From: Atlantibacter sp. RC6
Lineage (GTDB): Bacteria; Pseudomonadota; Gammaproteobacteria; Enterobacterales; Enterobacteriaceae
NCBI RefSeq assembly: GCF_014193285.1
Contig: NZ_JACHZE010000015.1
Span: forward strand, 1-59,391
DNA length: 59,391 nucleotides
Reading direction: 5' to 3'
Part shown: positions 8,930-18,316 of the stretch, in pieces
Layout: the number at the start of each line of letters is the position of its first letter
How positions within the stretch are numbered: position 1 is the stretch's first letter
Position numbers and translations under genes: made by a program
Notes under the pieces: generated by a model
What the model was told of the DNA's origin: nothing
The model's input: the letters and a program-made list of their open reading frames with translations, nothing else
Databases searched by the model: none

Positions 8930-9631
8930 AGCGTACTCCTCCTAGACTTTCAGCAACGGACATCATGGTGTTGTCATCCTGTTCAGTGACCAGCTCAGGA
9001 GGATTAAGAAGACTGAAGCTGCCGGGGGTCAGATCAGTGTCCTTACACATGATGGAAATGATGAGATGGCTCAGGCGGGAAAAATGAGCATCCTGCAGAT
9101 CGTTTTCGAAATACTGTTCTCGGTAAAAACGCCCCCACTCAGCCAGTTCTGAAGATGACATGCCGGCAAGCATCTGGCGCCAGTCCGGGCGTCGAAATTC
9201 CCTCGCCAGCTTCATGACAAAATTCAGCTCGCCGGCGAGGACTTTTCCGGCGCGAGCTCTTCAGTTTCGCCCGGGTTATCAGGTTGATCCTGCTCTGCCG
9301 GCAGCATGTCAGAGAGTGCCTTCACGAACCGGTCAGCAGCACCGATCATGGTGATTGGCCAGCCGGACAAGACATCCTGATAAAGCTGCTCAATATCGCT
9401 GTTGGCGGGATCGGCATGCCAGAGCGACATGGCAACAAGTCGGGCACCCTGGCGGATATCCTGCTCCACCAGCAGTGTGTAAAGCGTCTCTTTATCTGCG
9501 TCTGTCGGCAGTGCTTTTGCTGCGCTGGAAATGAACTGTAGATGCTCAATACGCTGTAGCGCAGAAAGTTCAAAGAGGGTGATTGTCTGTTCGCCGTATT
9601 CAAGCTGGCCAGACTTCAGGAATTTGGACAT
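8910..9631 (-). CDS. GT: Tail assembly chaperone GT, made by programmed -1 frameshift
   Basis: The T frame (about 8910-9242) is in the -1 frame relative to G and has no start of its own needed. At plus 9242-9248 the minus strand reads GGAAAAG, with zero-frame codons GAA and AAG just before the end of G. Slipping back one base at this heptamer continues as VLAGELNFVMKLAREFRRPDW and on to the T stop at 8910, giving a G-T fusion of about 240 residues. Lambda uses GGGAAAG at the same place; the fusion recruits tail tube subunits onto the tape measure. The slip site differs from lambda in the P-site codon, so its efficiency is uncertain. Confidence 0.85.
9224..9631 (-). CDS. G: Tail assembly chaperone G
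   Basis: 135 residues from ATG at 9631 (MSKFLKSGQLEYGEQ), lambda gpG family, about the usual 140. It binds the tape measure protein during tail assembly and is absent from the virion. Upstream in-frame codons were rejected because they fall in the V-G intercistronic hairpin. The last codons (APEKSSPAS) follow the slippery heptamer, so most ribosomes end here and a minority make GT. Confidence 0.9.
   Translation of the reverse strand: MSKFLKSGQLEYGEQTITLFELSALQRIEHLQFISSAAKALPTDADKETLYTLLVEQDIRQGARLVAMSLWHADPANSDIEQLYQDVLSGWPITMIGAADRFVKALSDMLPAEQDQPDNPGETEELAPEKSSPAS
9242..9248 (-). other. Programmed -1 ribosomal frameshift site
   Basis: Minus strand GGAAAAG, read GAA-AAG in the G frame and GGA-AAA after the slip. 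The downstream -1 frame is open through T. The A-site re-pairing (Lys AAG to AAA) is ideal; the P-site re-pairing (Glu GAA to GGA) has a mid-codon mismatch, unlike GGGAAAG of lambda. Confidence 0.75.
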
Positions 9632-9644
9632 CTTTTCTCCGTAA

Positions 9645-9660
9645 GGGGGCTCACGCCCCC
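9645..9660 (-). other. Strong hairpin between V and G
   Basis: Minus strand GGGGGC-GTGA-GCCCCC, without a U-run. It ends just after the G start region. A likely role is to protect the highly expressed V message or lower downstream expression. Confidence 0.6.
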
Positions 9661-9665
9661 TGGAT

Positions 9666-10403
9666 TCAGGAAACGGTAACTTTACAGATTGCGATGAACT
9701 GGCCGTCACTGGTCATCACTACGATGTCCGCCTGGCCTGCGGCCACGCCCTTAACAGTCAGGACATTGCCAGCCACAGTTACAGTTGCTTTCGCACGGTC
9801 GGAAGACGAAGCCAGGAAAGTTTTATCCGTGGCGCCAGCCGGGTTCACCGTGACATTCAGTGAATCGGAGGCATTTACCGCCAGCGCAAGCGTGGTTTTG
9901 CTCAGCGTCACGCCGGTCACCGAAGTAACAGGTGTTCGGGTCTCTTCCGCCAGGCTTGGCTTACCGTTGTTGCTGATCTTCACGCTGCGGGTGATCACTT
10001 CTTTTGCCGGAATGGTTTTACCCAGGCTGCTGATCCAGCCCTTAAACACGTCGACCGTACCGTTGGGGAATTTAATTTTGTAGGCACGCACATCACCGGC
10101 ATAGAACCAGTCAACCAGCCCCTGCTGCCCGGATTCACCAGGCTTCCAGGCCAGCACAAAGCTGGTTTCGCCAGCGGACTTTTCACCCTGTGCGGTGTTC
10201 GTCCAGTCGGCGTTGGGATCGTCCAGGTAGGTATCGTCATAAGACTCCGCCGTCAGTTCCCCGGGCGTCAGTTCTTTAACCTTCGCCGTGCGCGTCCAGT
10301 CCGTGTCAGAAAGTGGGTTCGCATAGGGATCGCCGGTACCGGTGTACACCCAGAACGTGGTGCCTGCGCCTTTGACCGGCTCAAGAGGGTTTGGTGTTGG
10401 CAT
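9666..10403 (-). CDS. V: Major tail tube protein V with C-terminal Ig-like domain
   Basis: 245 residues, same length as lambda gpV (246). Residues 1-155 match the tail tube domain ([15 protein letters not shown], then [22 protein letters not shown] region). Residues 160-245 are a bacterial Ig-like Big_2 domain ([15 protein letters not shown], ending IAICKVTVS), which decorates the tail surface and is thought to help bind cells. GAGGAAATT precedes the ATG at 10403. It is followed by G after a hairpin. Confidence 0.93.
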   Translation of the reverse strand: MPTPNPLEPVKGAGTTFWVYTGTGDPYANPLSDTDWTRTAKVKELTPGELTAESYDDTYLDDPNADWTNTAQGEKSAGETSFVLAWKPGESGQQGLVDWFYAGDVRAYKIKFPNGTVDVFKGWISSLGKTIPAKEVITRSVKISNNGKPSLAEETRTPVTSVTGVTLSKTTLALAVNASDSLNVTVNPAGATDKTFLASSSDRAKATVTVAGNVLTVKGVAAGQADIVVMTSDGQFIAICKVTVS

Positions 10404-10410
10404 AATTTCC

Positions 10411-10809
10411 TCACATCACATAAGAGATAGAATATTGCAGGTCCGCCGAGCCCCACGTGGCCATTTCGTCGTCGCGCTGGTAGTCGTAGCCCTGGGCAGA
10501 CATGGTTTCGAGAACGCCGGAAAGCGCGGGAATGCTGACCATGACCGGATAAATGTTGTTTTCCATCCATTCATCCAGTGCCGAATCGGTGTCATCCCCT
10601 TTAAGAAAAACTTCGATATGCAGCATGGCGCGCCACATATCTTCGTCAACGGACTCGTCGGTAGACTCGGCATCGGTGAGATATACAGCGACCGCCGGCA
10701 GATCCTGCGGGTCCAGTACGGACGGACGACCATCAAACCAGGTCGCCGCCGGGGCGTTACTGGCTTTCAGTGTGTCGAGTACAGTTTTACGAATCAGTGG
10801 GTGCTTCAT
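10411..10809 (-). CDS. U: Tail terminator protein U
   Basis: 132 residues, lambda gpU family (131 in lambda). It forms a hexameric ring that stops tail tube growth and gives the head-joining surface. The N-terminus [15 protein letters not shown] and the acidic middle ([14 protein letters not shown]) are family-like. Its start overlaps the Z stop (ATGA), 8 nt before V. Confidence 0.92.
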   Translation of the reverse strand: MKHPLIRKTVLDTLKASNAPAATWFDGRPSVLDPQDLPAVAVYLTDAESTDESVDEDMWRAMLHIEVFLKGDDTDSALDEWMENNIYPVMVSIPALSGVLETMSAQGYDYQRDDEMATWGSADLQYSISYVM

Positions 10810-11360
10810 TTCGTGACTATCAGCCTCAGTTGGTTACGAAGGGCCGCGGCCATCTCTTTGGGAAGGTCGGTTTCAGTAAGCCGCTTACTTTCTTCCTTAA
10901 ACGCAGTGGTCAACGGTGTCGCCAGCGGTATGCTGACCACTTCAACCGGATAACGCGCCCGGGTGGTACGGCGAAGCACATGCCAGCGACCGTTTTTCAG
11001 TTGCTGAATGAAGCCGCCGGGAAAGGAGAATTTACCAATACGCAGCACACTGCCAGCACCGGACACATCACGCCTGCGGCGCGAAAGCCTGACGCTGGCA
11101 ACGCCCAGTTTGATGGCGGGAAGATTGCCTCGGTTAACACGGATAGTCGCCAGCGGCTTGCGGATCGTGGCTTTCTTCAGCCGGGCACGCTGATTAACCA
11201 GTTTCCTGGGTACCCTGGTCTGCCCCGCGACGCGCCGGGTGCTGTGGCTGACTGCCCGGGTGGCTACGCGGTTGACAGCCTGGGACGATGCGCGCGGAAC
11301 CGCTGTTTTACTGATGCTTTCAAGATTGGCAATGGCCTGATCCAGTCCTTTGATGGACAT
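10806..11360 (-). CDS. Z: Tail completion protein Z
   Basis: 184 residues, lambda gpZ family (192 in lambda), a minor tail protein needed for correct DNA positioning at the head-tail joint. It is very basic (many Arg in residues 25-100, for example RLSRRRRD). It lies between the FII-like gene and U as in lambda. Confidence 0.9.
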   Translation of the reverse strand: MSIKGLDQAIANLESISKTAVPRASSQAVNRVATRAVSHSTRRVAGQTRVPRKLVNQRARLKKATIRKPLATIRVNRGNLPAIKLGVASVRLSRRRRDVSGAGSVLRIGKFSFPGGFIQQLKNGRWHVLRRTTRARYPVEVVSIPLATPLTTAFKEESKRLTETDLPKEMAAALRNQLRLIVTK

Positions 11361-11369
11361 GCTGCCCCC

Positions 11370-11645
11370 TTATTCAATCCAGATTTGCGGCTTTCCGTTG
11401 AACGTTTGCTGACGGGTAATTTTGTACATTTCACCTTTCCAGATGACGACATCATTCCGGCGCGGTTTCAGTGAATCCGAGAAAATAACGAGGGAAATCC
11501 CTTCACCGACCACCGGCCCAATTTCAGCCACGAACTGGCTTTCGATGGCGTCATACCCCGTACCATTAATCAGCACACGATCGCCCATCTGCCGGACAGT
11601 GGCGGCGTCCATGCGCGCCACCATTTGCCGGAACCGGTTAGCCAT
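11370..11645 (-). CDS. Head-tail joining protein, FII-like
   Basis: 91 residues, small beta-barrel protein in the position of lambda FII. It matches the family often named Gifsy-2 ATP-binding sugar transporter-like (MANRFRQMVARMDAATVRQMGDRV, ending QQTFNGKPQIWIE). That name is historical; the role is head completion and tail attachment. It overlaps the cement gene by 8 nt. Confidence 0.8.
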   Translation of the reverse strand: MANRFRQMVARMDAATVRQMGDRVLINGTGYDAIESQFVAEIGPVVGEGISLVIFSDSLKPRRNDVVIWKGEMYKITRQQTFNGKPQIWIE

Positions 11646-11961
11646 TCAGCCTTACCGCGACTGAAGTGGCATTCGCACCGGCAGCTTCCCAGGCCTTCCC
11701 GGCTGGTACCGCTCCGGTCGCATCCAGCTGGATTTTCCCGCCTTTGATATAAACCGCCTCGCCCTGGGCGATATCATCAGCGGCCAGTTTTGGCAGGATC
11801 ACGACGCCGGTCGTGCGTCCGTCGCCGGTTTCGCCGGGGGCGATATCGACGATTGCCACGGCAACAACGTCACTGATTACAACTGGCGCGCCACTGAGGA
11901 TTGCGGAAGCACCACTGTTCGTGATGGCGATGGTATTGCCATCCTGAAGATAATTTTTCAT
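11638..11961 (-). CDS. Capsid cement protein (DUF2190)
   Basis: 107 residues from ATG at 11961, chosen because GGAG lies 6 nt upstream; an in-frame GTG at 11973 lacks this. The sequence MKNYLQDGNTIAITNSGA and PVVISDVVAVAIVDI fits DUF2190 proteins, which decorate capsids and have been misnamed RecA-like. It follows the capsid gene after a terminator-like hairpin, as decoration proteins often do. Confidence 0.82.
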   Translation of the reverse strand: MKNYLQDGNTIAITNSGASAILSGAPVVISDVVAVAIVDIAPGETGDGRTTGVVILPKLAADDIAQGEAVYIKGGKIQLDATGAVPAGKAWEAAGANATSVAVRLNG

Positions 11962-12002
11962 GCAAGTCTCCACGGCCCCTGGCGGAGCCGAATTTCAGAC
12001 AC

Positions 12003-12022
12003 AAAAAAAGCCCTGACGGGCC
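12003..12022 (-). terminator. Terminator-like hairpin after capsid gene
   Basis: Minus strand GCCC-GTCA-GGGC followed by seven U residues, between the capsid fusion gene and the cement gene. In the late operon it is presumably bypassed by Q. Confidence 0.55.
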
Positions 12023-12042
12023 ACGGGAACTACAGGGAGAGA

Positions 12043-14022
12043 TTATTTACCGGTGGATTTGACCAGCCCGCGGTAATCAAGCGGTGCCACACCCGCGTCG
12101 ATACGCACTTTGGTGGCCACGCCGTCGGTGGTGAAACCTTCCTGCTGATCGATATACGGAGTATCGACGCCGTTCAGGTAGGCAACCTCGATGGTGTCGC
12201 TGCCTTTCTGGGCCGCCAGGTACCACGCTGCAGGATCAGCATCATCCAGTCGCGCTTCTGAAATAATCTGCGCAAAGTTCTGGATCGGGTTAACGATACC
12301 GGCATTGACGTCGGCACCCTTAACGCTGGCAGACTTGATGGTCTGGCTGGCTACAGTTTCAAGCACCGTCGGCACCAGCACGTATGCCGGGCGAATATTC
12401 AGCGCACGTTCGCCTTCTTTCTGTACCCGCATCAGCTGGCGCGCTTTATCGAGGCTGGTGACATCGATAGCACCCGTAGAAAGGTTTTTGTGATCGGCGC
12501 TGAACAGTGCCTTGCCGTCTGACAGTTTCGGGTTTTCAATCAGTACCGCATAAACCAGATCCCCAATGGTGGCTTTTGCCGCACGCCCCATTTTGGTAGG
12601 GACGTCGGTTAGCTGGTTCAGGTCATCATTGATAATGGCCTGGCGGGTAATGGAGAAAATCTCACCGTAGGTCGCCAGTGCGATGGTTTCGCCTTTATCG
12701 CCGGTGGTCACGTACTTATATTCAGCACCTTCACGAACCTGGCGCAGCGACGGGAATCCACCCATGCCAACACGATGTGCGGTCTTGAAGTCGCTCAGGC
12801 TACCTTTCTTGGTCCAGAGCTCGAAGGTTTCCTCGGCTTCTTCCCAGCCCTGCAGCAGCGCCTTGTTGGCAACGTCCAGCAGGATATTACCGAAATCAGA
12901 AGTGCTGTGCGTCAGCGCGAAGCCGACCATCTGCATCGGGTTGTAACTCGCCACACCGATACCGCGTTCGGTCAGGGACATGCGCGCATACTCACGCAGC
13001 GTCATACCGTTATAAACGTTATCGCGCGACACTTCTTCGTAACCGGCACGGGCCATCAGCGCCTGGCGGATACCGTCGCCTACGATATTCCCGTTACCCG
13101 CATAAATGTGGGTGGTGCTGGTTTTGTTGGAGGGGGTCGCTGTTTTGCCGAGTTCCGCCAGCAGCTTGTCTTTGGCCTGCTCAACGGTGCAGTCCAGATC
13201 GGCAATACACTGCGCCTGCAGGTCCTGGTGGCGATTGCCGAACATGGCAAACAGATCATTAATGCCGTTGAGCCGTTCACGCTGTTCTGCAATCACCTGA
13301 GCACGAATGGTATCAGCGTTTACCGGATTCTGCGGTGCATCCGGCTGCGCGGGGGTTTGCGGATCACGGCTGGCGGTGTTGCGCGGCGGGGTGACCATAT
13401 TACGAATGCTTTTTGGCATCTTCTCAAATTCCTCAATACGTTTTGAATGGATACAGGCCATCGCCTGCAGTGACGGGGTCACCTGGTCGGCAAAACCCTG
13501 AGCCAGGCACTCTTCGCCAGTAAGCCAGGTTTCGTCTTCCAGCATGGCGGCAATCTCATCATGAGATTTGCCGGTTTTGGCCGCGTAGGCCGGGATAAGA
13601 ACACTTTCCACTTTGTCTAGCAGGTCGGCATAGTCGCGCATGTCATCTGCATCGCCGCCCGCGAAACCCCATGGCTTATGGATCATGAGCATCGTGTTTT
13701 CCGGCATAATGACCGGGTTACCGACCATCGCGATTACCGAGGCCATTGACGCGGCCAGGCCATCGATATAAACCGTGATGGCGGCGCCGTGGAACTTCAG
13801 GGCATTAAAAATGGCGATGCCATCGAAGACATCGCCACCCGGCGAGTTAATGTGCAGTTTGATGTGGGTGATATCACCTAGGGCTTTCAGGTTGGCAACG
13901 AACTGTTTTGCCGTTACCCCCCAGTAGCCAATTTCATCGTAGATGTAGATCTCCGCCTCGCTTTCCGCGCTGGCCTGCATACGGAACCAGCTATTTTTTA
14001 CGCTGGCTTTCGGGCGGTTCAT
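12043..14022 (-). CDS. ClpP-like prohead protease / major capsid protein fusion
   Basis: 659 residues in one frame. Residues about 20-200 form a ClpP-like serine protease (INSPGGDVFDGIAIF; nucleophile Ser in GLAASMAS near 92; His in MLMIHKPWGF near 115). After a Pro/Gln-rich linker near 220-245 comes a scaffold-like helix (RAQVIAEQRERLNGINDLFAM) and then a HK97-fold major capsid protein ending VRIDAGVAPLDYRGLVKS. The protease part should cut the scaffold and free the coat domain during prohead maturation. The start at 14022 (MNRPKASVKNSWFRMQ) is preferred; the frame is open further upstream inside the portal gene. It overlaps portal by 32 nt. Confidence 0.88.
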   Translation of the reverse strand: MNRPKASVKNSWFRMQASAESEAEIYIYDEIGYWGVTAKQFVANLKALGDITHIKLHINSPGGDVFDGIAIFNALKFHGAAITVYIDGLAASMASVIAMVGNPVIMPENTMLMIHKPWGFAGGDADDMRDYADLLDKVESVLIPAYAAKTGKSHDEIAAMLEDETWLTGEECLAQGFADQVTPSLQAMACIHSKRIEEFEKMPKSIRNMVTPPRNTASRDPQTPAQPDAPQNPVNADTIRAQVIAEQRERLNGINDLFAMFGNRHQDLQAQCIADLDCTVEQAKDKLLAELGKTATPSNKTSTTHIYAGNGNIVGDGIRQALMARAGYEEVSRDNVYNGMTLREYARMSLTERGIGVASYNPMQMVGFALTHSTSDFGNILLDVANKALLQGWEEAEETFELWTKKGSLSDFKTAHRVGMGGFPSLRQVREGAEYKYVTTGDKGETIALATYGEIFSITRQAIINDDLNQLTDVPTKMGRAAKATIGDLVYAVLIENPKLSDGKALFSADHKNLSTGAIDVTSLDKARQLMRVQKEGERALNIRPAYVLVPTVLETVASQTIKSASVKGADVNAGIVNPIQNFAQIISEARLDDADPAAWYLAAQKGSDTIEVAYLNGVDTPYIDQQEGFTTDGVATKVRIDAGVAPLDYRGLVKSTGK

Positions 14023-15496
14023 TACCCGGTTTCGTTTCCTGGACACTGGTGACTCCTTTGTCATTTGCCGGGTCTGTGTCGAACACCAGCCCCTGTTTAC
14101 GGTTTTCATCAACCTCTGCTTTACGGCGACGTTTTACGTCATCCGGATTGGCACCGCGTGCACGCACCCACTCGCTTTCCGTGGCCGCGCCGCCGCGCAG
14201 AAGCAGTTTCCACGCTGTCGCCTCTTTAACCGGGTCGATCCACGGCATTACCGGTCCGGAGTAGACGGCGTTATAGAGCGATGCCTTATCCACGCCGCGC
14301 GGCAGTTCGATTTCCCCGGAAGCGATAGCCATCTTCAGCCACGCGCGGTACATCGGGCGGGTGATCGCGGCAATAAATGCGTCCTGGAGGATGAGATAAC
14401 CTTCAGTGGACTCAACCAGCTCCTGGCGCTGGGCACTGTAGGTACCGTCATAATTCCTGGCGATGCTGGAGAAACTGCCGCGCGAACCCGCAGCAACTGC
14501 ACGCAGCTGGCCGTTGCGGAACGTTTCGAGGTTGGGATTGGGTCGGTCTGATTTGATCATCCCGATGTCTTCACCTGGCCGCAGATCGTCAAACAACATG
14601 CCGGGCTCAATATTAAGCTCTCGTGAGCCACTGCCAGCGTCTTCAGGATAGGACTGGCCGTCCCCTTTTTTGATAAACATGCCCAGCGCGGCAGCGATGC
14701 GCGCGGCGGTCAGTTCGGCGTCCTCGTATTCCTTCAACGCAGACAAACGCATCATTACGCCTGCCAGCAGGGAGTTACCGCGTAACTGATGCAGGCGGCG
14801 CATGAACTTAAGGTGCAGCATGTTTTCAGCGACGATATCTTTGGTGTCGCCCAGCAGCATCCCTTCAGCGGGCATGTTGCGGTACACCAGATATTTCACC
14901 GGGCGTCCCCAGTCGTTCAGGTAGATGCCCTGGCTGAGTTTCTGGCTGGTATCGGTTTTTTCCAGCGGGACAAAATCCGGCTCCAGCGCCTCCAGCCAGA
15001 ACGGGATGCCCGCCACCGGTGAAAGCCCGTTTCCGGTACCGCTTACCAGCTGGGCAAAGACTTCGCCGTCCCGTAGCCAGGTCCGCGCCATCAGGCGCTC
15101 CAGTACAGGCCGGGTAAACTGCCCTGTCACGTCAGGGGATACTGACCATTCCGTCCATTTTGCACGGATTTGTGTGGCAAGCGTGTCAGCCAGCTGACCG
15201 TTTGTGAGCAGCGGTTGTGGCTCCACAATGATGCCCTTCGCGCCGACGATGCGTTCCTCCAGCTTATCGAGCACGCCAATCACCAGATCGTGATTGCAGT
15301 CCAGCCAGCGTGCCTGCTCTCGCAGGGAGCGCCCACCAAACTGGGTCAACTGGTTGGCGGTGCGGTTTTCGCGCCGGGCGCGGTGGGTGCGCGTCGGCAT
15401 AACCGCTTCATATGCCTGGATCACCATCCGGGAACGCAGCCGCGCTGCTTTCCATCCCGGTGAGAACAGGCCGATTGCATTATCCAGCAGGCTCAT
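13991..15496 (-). CDS. B: Portal protein, lambda family
   Basis: 501 residues, lambda gpB family (533 in lambda). It forms the dodecameric ring through which DNA is packed. Conserved blocks include WLDCNHDLVIGVLDKLEERIVG and FSSIARNYDGTYSAQRQELVE. It overlaps gpW by 4 nt and the capsid fusion by 32 nt. Confidence 0.93.
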   Translation of the reverse strand: MSLLDNAIGLFSPGWKAARLRSRMVIQAYEAVMPTRTHRARRENRTANQLTQFGGRSLREQARWLDCNHDLVIGVLDKLEERIVGAKGIIVEPQPLLTNGQLADTLATQIRAKWTEWSVSPDVTGQFTRPVLERLMARTWLRDGEVFAQLVSGTGNGLSPVAGIPFWLEALEPDFVPLEKTDTSQKLSQGIYLNDWGRPVKYLVYRNMPAEGMLLGDTKDIVAENMLHLKFMRRLHQLRGNSLLAGVMMRLSALKEYEDAELTAARIAAALGMFIKKGDGQSYPEDAGSGSRELNIEPGMLFDDLRPGEDIGMIKSDRPNPNLETFRNGQLRAVAAGSRGSFSSIARNYDGTYSAQRQELVESTEGYLILQDAFIAAITRPMYRAWLKMAIASGEIELPRGVDKASLYNAVYSGPVMPWIDPVKEATAWKLLLRGGAATESEWVRARGANPDDVKRRRKAEVDENRKQGLVFDTDPANDKGVTSVQETKPGNEPPESQRKK

Positions 15497-15717
15497 CGCG
15501 GAAACCTCGCCAGCTTAAACCCGCCGGAACAGCGGCCCGCGGTGGCTGCAGTTGCCGATGCCAGTTTGCGCTCCCACTCCTGGCGGCCTTTACGGATTTC
15601 ACTGAGGTTTTCCATGGTCATCTGCTGGCCGTTAAAGGTGATGGATTTCCCCTGAAGAACAACCAGCTCCGCCTCGGTGTAGCGGTCGACCATATTCTGA
15701 ATATCGTTAAGCTTCAC
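15493..15717 (-). CDS. W: Head-tail joining protein gpW
   Basis: 74 residues starting at GTG 15717 (VKLNDIQNMVDRYTEAELV). The start is chosen because AGGAGG lies 6 nt upstream and the codon overlaps the terminase stop (GTGA). The size and the EAEL plus GKSITFNGQQMTMENLSEI pattern match lambda gpW (68 residues), which plugs the packed head and provides the docking site for FII. Confidence 0.88.
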   Translation of the reverse strand: MKLNDIQNMVDRYTEAELVVLQGKSITFNGQQMTMENLSEIRKGRQEWERKLASATAATAGRCSGGFKLARFPR

Positions 15718-17816
15718 ACCCAGCCTCCTGATGATGATGGTGCCCATACCGAGTCACGGGATGGTTTAGTCTTCGGTTGAGATACTGCCGGTACCGGCTT
15801 AGCAACTGCTGCCACAACAGGTGATTCGTTTGCCACTTCAGCCACCAGCCAGGTGTCGCGGCGCGCCCATTCCGGCGCATCAGGCCACTTAATCTTTTCG
15901 TAACCGTGCAGAATGACCAGGGCATGCGCATAAACCATAAGGTCAAACGCCTCATTAGCGCCCTTACCGGGCTTCGTCCATTTACCATCAGGGGAACGCT
16001 CCTCATAGGTCAGTTCGTCGTAGAACCACTCCCCCAGCCAGTCGGGGAAATGAACATAGTTCGGCCCGGGAACATCACGCCATAGGGCGTTATTGATCCG
16101 GTCCTTAAGCGCGTTGGTTTGCAGAAGATAGAGCGGAACATCACCCGCCGCCTTTGCCCGGCGGGAGGAGCGGCCGGTATTGTCAGGATACGTTCGGGTG
16201 ATGAGTTTTGCGCGCGCCTGGCTGTCACCCTTGAACAACCATACCCGGCGTTGCAGACCATCCCGGCGACAGCGCCGCCAGAACTCATAAGCGTTATCCG
16301 TAACTCCGTCTTCGCCGCCGGAGTCCACGGCCATCGCCATCAGGCTCATGCGTTTTCCTGGCTCACCTTCGATCGCCCAGGTTTTATCAAGCACGTCAGT
16401 GCGCAGCAGTTCCCAATCCTCCGGGTAACTTGCCGGATCGATATGAAAACTTTCGCCGTCGGCGTTGGTACGCAGGGACTGAAGAATGTTGTAGCGGTCA
16501 ACTATCCACCGCTCACCCTGCGCGCCGTAACCCACGACCTGAACAACAAAACGGCGGTTGCGCCCGCCCTGCACGTCAACCGTGGCAACAAGGAACTGGA
16601 CACCGGCTGGCACCCGGCGCTTTTCCACCGGCTCTGCACGCTGCTGCAACGCTTCGCCCTTGCGCTGGTTCAGCCCGGAGCGCGGAAGGTACGGAAGTCC
16701 CCAGTCGGTATTGATGACTGTCTTGAGGGTTTCTTCGCTGCCCGTGACCTCGTAGTCCTGCTCCGCCGTCAGCAGTTTGTAGACCAGCTGCGCCCACGTC
16801 TGATACGCCGCTGCGGGTCCCTCCATCCAGAACGAGGCGATGCGGGAACGCCGCGCCTCGCCGGTGATATTGCCGTCGCGGTCTATATGCTGGCCTTCGC
16901 GTAACCATAAACCCTTCAGGTTGAGCGTACGCTTCATGTCTGCGGTGATTTTGCCGCTGCAAGCCGGGCAGCAGATATGCGCGGCTTCACTGGCTTTAAC
17001 GGTGTCACTGATTTCGCGATAGCCAGTCATGGCATGCATTTCTGGCTGGAAATACTCGCCGCAATGCGGGCAGGGCCAGTACCAGCGTCGGCGATCGCCG
17101 CGGTTGTATAACGCCAGAACGCCTGTTGTCGGCGGTGCTTCATGAGGCGACGTGCGCCGCCATTTGGTGTCGATGATGTCGCGCCCGGGTGAGCTTTCCA
17201 CCAGCGTCATGCCGGACGACATAAAAGTGGTGGTACGTTTTGAAGCCAGCGAAAACGCATCACCTTCACCGTCAATATCTTCCGGGAAGCGATCATAGTC
17301 GGTCAGCGCCACGCACTTATAATCCGAGGAGGACATGATGTTCACAGAGGGCCAGCCAATTTTCAGGTAGTTGCCAGCCCGAAATGTGCGGTCGTGAACG
17401 TTGTTATCGTTGCGCCGGGGGCTGAGCCGGTTCTTAACCTCCGGGCTACAGCGAAATGTACGGTCAAGACGCTTTTTCGAGTGTTCGCGCGCCTTCTCTT
17501 CCGTCATCTGTATGATCAGCATATCGGAGGGATCGCACACCACGTTGTAGACCACCCAGCCATCAATCAGGCCAATGGTTTTACCGGTTCGCGCCGGACC
17601 AACGAACACGACAGCATCATATTCGCGTGATGCCAGGCAGTTCATTGGCTCAATAACATAGGGTGCAAGGTTAGGGTCCCATGGGACCGAGTTACCCGCC
17701 CCCATTGGGACACGCATATATTTACTGACCGCCTCGGCCACCAGCATGCGTCGCGGGGCTCGAAGAATTCCAGGCATATCCCTGCGGATACCCCTTGCGG
17801 ATGCCCGCTTCGCCAT
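15714..17816 (-). CDS. A: Terminase large subunit (GpA family)
   Basis: 700 residues, lambda gpA family (641 in lambda). It is the DNA-packaging ATPase and cos endonuclease. The N-terminal ATPase domain has Walker A GPARTGKT (residues 73-80). A zinc-finger-like CPHCGEYF...CCPAC segment follows. The nuclease domain has VATVDVQGG near 390. The Nu1 stop and the A start are adjacent. Its stop overlaps the W start. Confidence 0.95.
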   Translation of the reverse strand: MAKRASARGIRRDMPGILRAPRRMLVAEAVSKYMRVPMGAGNSVPWDPNLAPYVIEPMNCLASREYDAVVFVGPARTGKTIGLIDGWVVYNVVCDPSDMLIIQMTEEKAREHSKKRLDRTFRCSPEVKNRLSPRRNDNNVHDRTFRAGNYLKIGWPSVNIMSSSDYKCVALTDYDRFPEDIDGEGDAFSLASKRTTTFMSSGMTLVESSPGRDIIDTKWRRTSPHEAPPTTGVLALYNRGDRRRWYWPCPHCGEYFQPEMHAMTGYREISDTVKASEAAHICCPACSGKITADMKRTLNLKGLWLREGQHIDRDGNITGEARRSRIASFWMEGPAAAYQTWAQLVYKLLTAEQDYEVTGSEETLKTVINTDWGLPYLPRSGLNQRKGEALQQRAEPVEKRRVPAGVQFLVATVDVQGGRNRRFVVQVVGYGAQGERWIVDRYNILQSLRTNADGESFHIDPASYPEDWELLRTDVLDKTWAIEGEPGKRMSLMAMAVDSGGEDGVTDNAYEFWRRCRRDGLQRRVWLFKGDSQARAKLITRTYPDNTGRSSRRAKAAGDVPLYLLQTNALKDRINNALWRDVPGPNYVHFPDWLGEWFYDELTYEERSPDGKWTKPGKGANEAFDLMVYAHALVILHGYEKIKWPDAPEWARRDTWLVAEVANESPVVAAVAKPVPAVSQPKTKPSRDSVWAPSSSGGWV

Positions 17817-18304
17817 CAGTCCTCCTCAGGCTGGTCCTCCTCCGGTTCGGCGTCCAGAACGCGCTGGGCTATCTGGTCGCGTAGATCATCAATGACACTC
17901 TGCACGCGGGCGACGGCTGCGGGCGATAATGCGCAGTCACGCTCCAGGATGTCGGGTAACGTTTCCAGAACCTGAACCACGGCTTTAGACATGACAGCAA
18001 ATTCGCGTGCCACCTGCTCCGCCGGTATGAGCTGCCCTGTTTCCTGCTCGAACTTGATCCGCTCGTTCTCCGCTTTCCAGTGTGCCAGGCGGTCAGAAGG
18101 TGGCATTTCCTCAGTGCTCGCAGACACCGTTGGCACCATCAGCTCCGTCAGGACGTCCGTTACCAGATAGAGTTTCAGTTTGCTGTTGCTGCCGGGCGCT
18201 GGCTCGACGTTTTTCAGCCTGGCGGCTACCGTCTGGCGATGCACATTAGTGATCCCGGCGAGCTGGTTAATGTTGAGCTTCAGGGAAGCGATTTCCTGGT
18301 CCAT
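17816..18304 (-). CDS. Terminase small subunit (DUF1441/Nu1-like)
   Basis: 162 residues from ATG 18304 (MDQEIASLKLNINQLAG). An N-terminal winged helix-turn-helix (LNINQLAGITNVHRQTVAARLKNVEP) binds the cos region. The acidic C-terminus (EPEEDQPEED) would contact the large subunit. DUF1441 proteins in this position serve as the small terminase subunit. No strong ribosome site is visible; a GTG four codons upstream is possible. Confidence 0.85.
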   Translation of the reverse strand: MDQEIASLKLNINQLAGITNVHRQTVAARLKNVEPAPGSNSKLKLYLVTDVLTELMVPTVSASTEEMPPSDRLAHWKAENERIKFEQETGQLIPAEQVAREFAVMSKAVVQVLETLPDILERDCALSPAAVARVQSVIDDLRDQIAQRVLDAEPEEDQPEED

Positions 18305-18316
18305 GATGGTGAACAC

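Noticed and set aside
10770..11474. 234-codon plus-strand frame opposite Z and U
   Set aside because: Both minus-strand genes are well-supported lambda homologues in the expected order.
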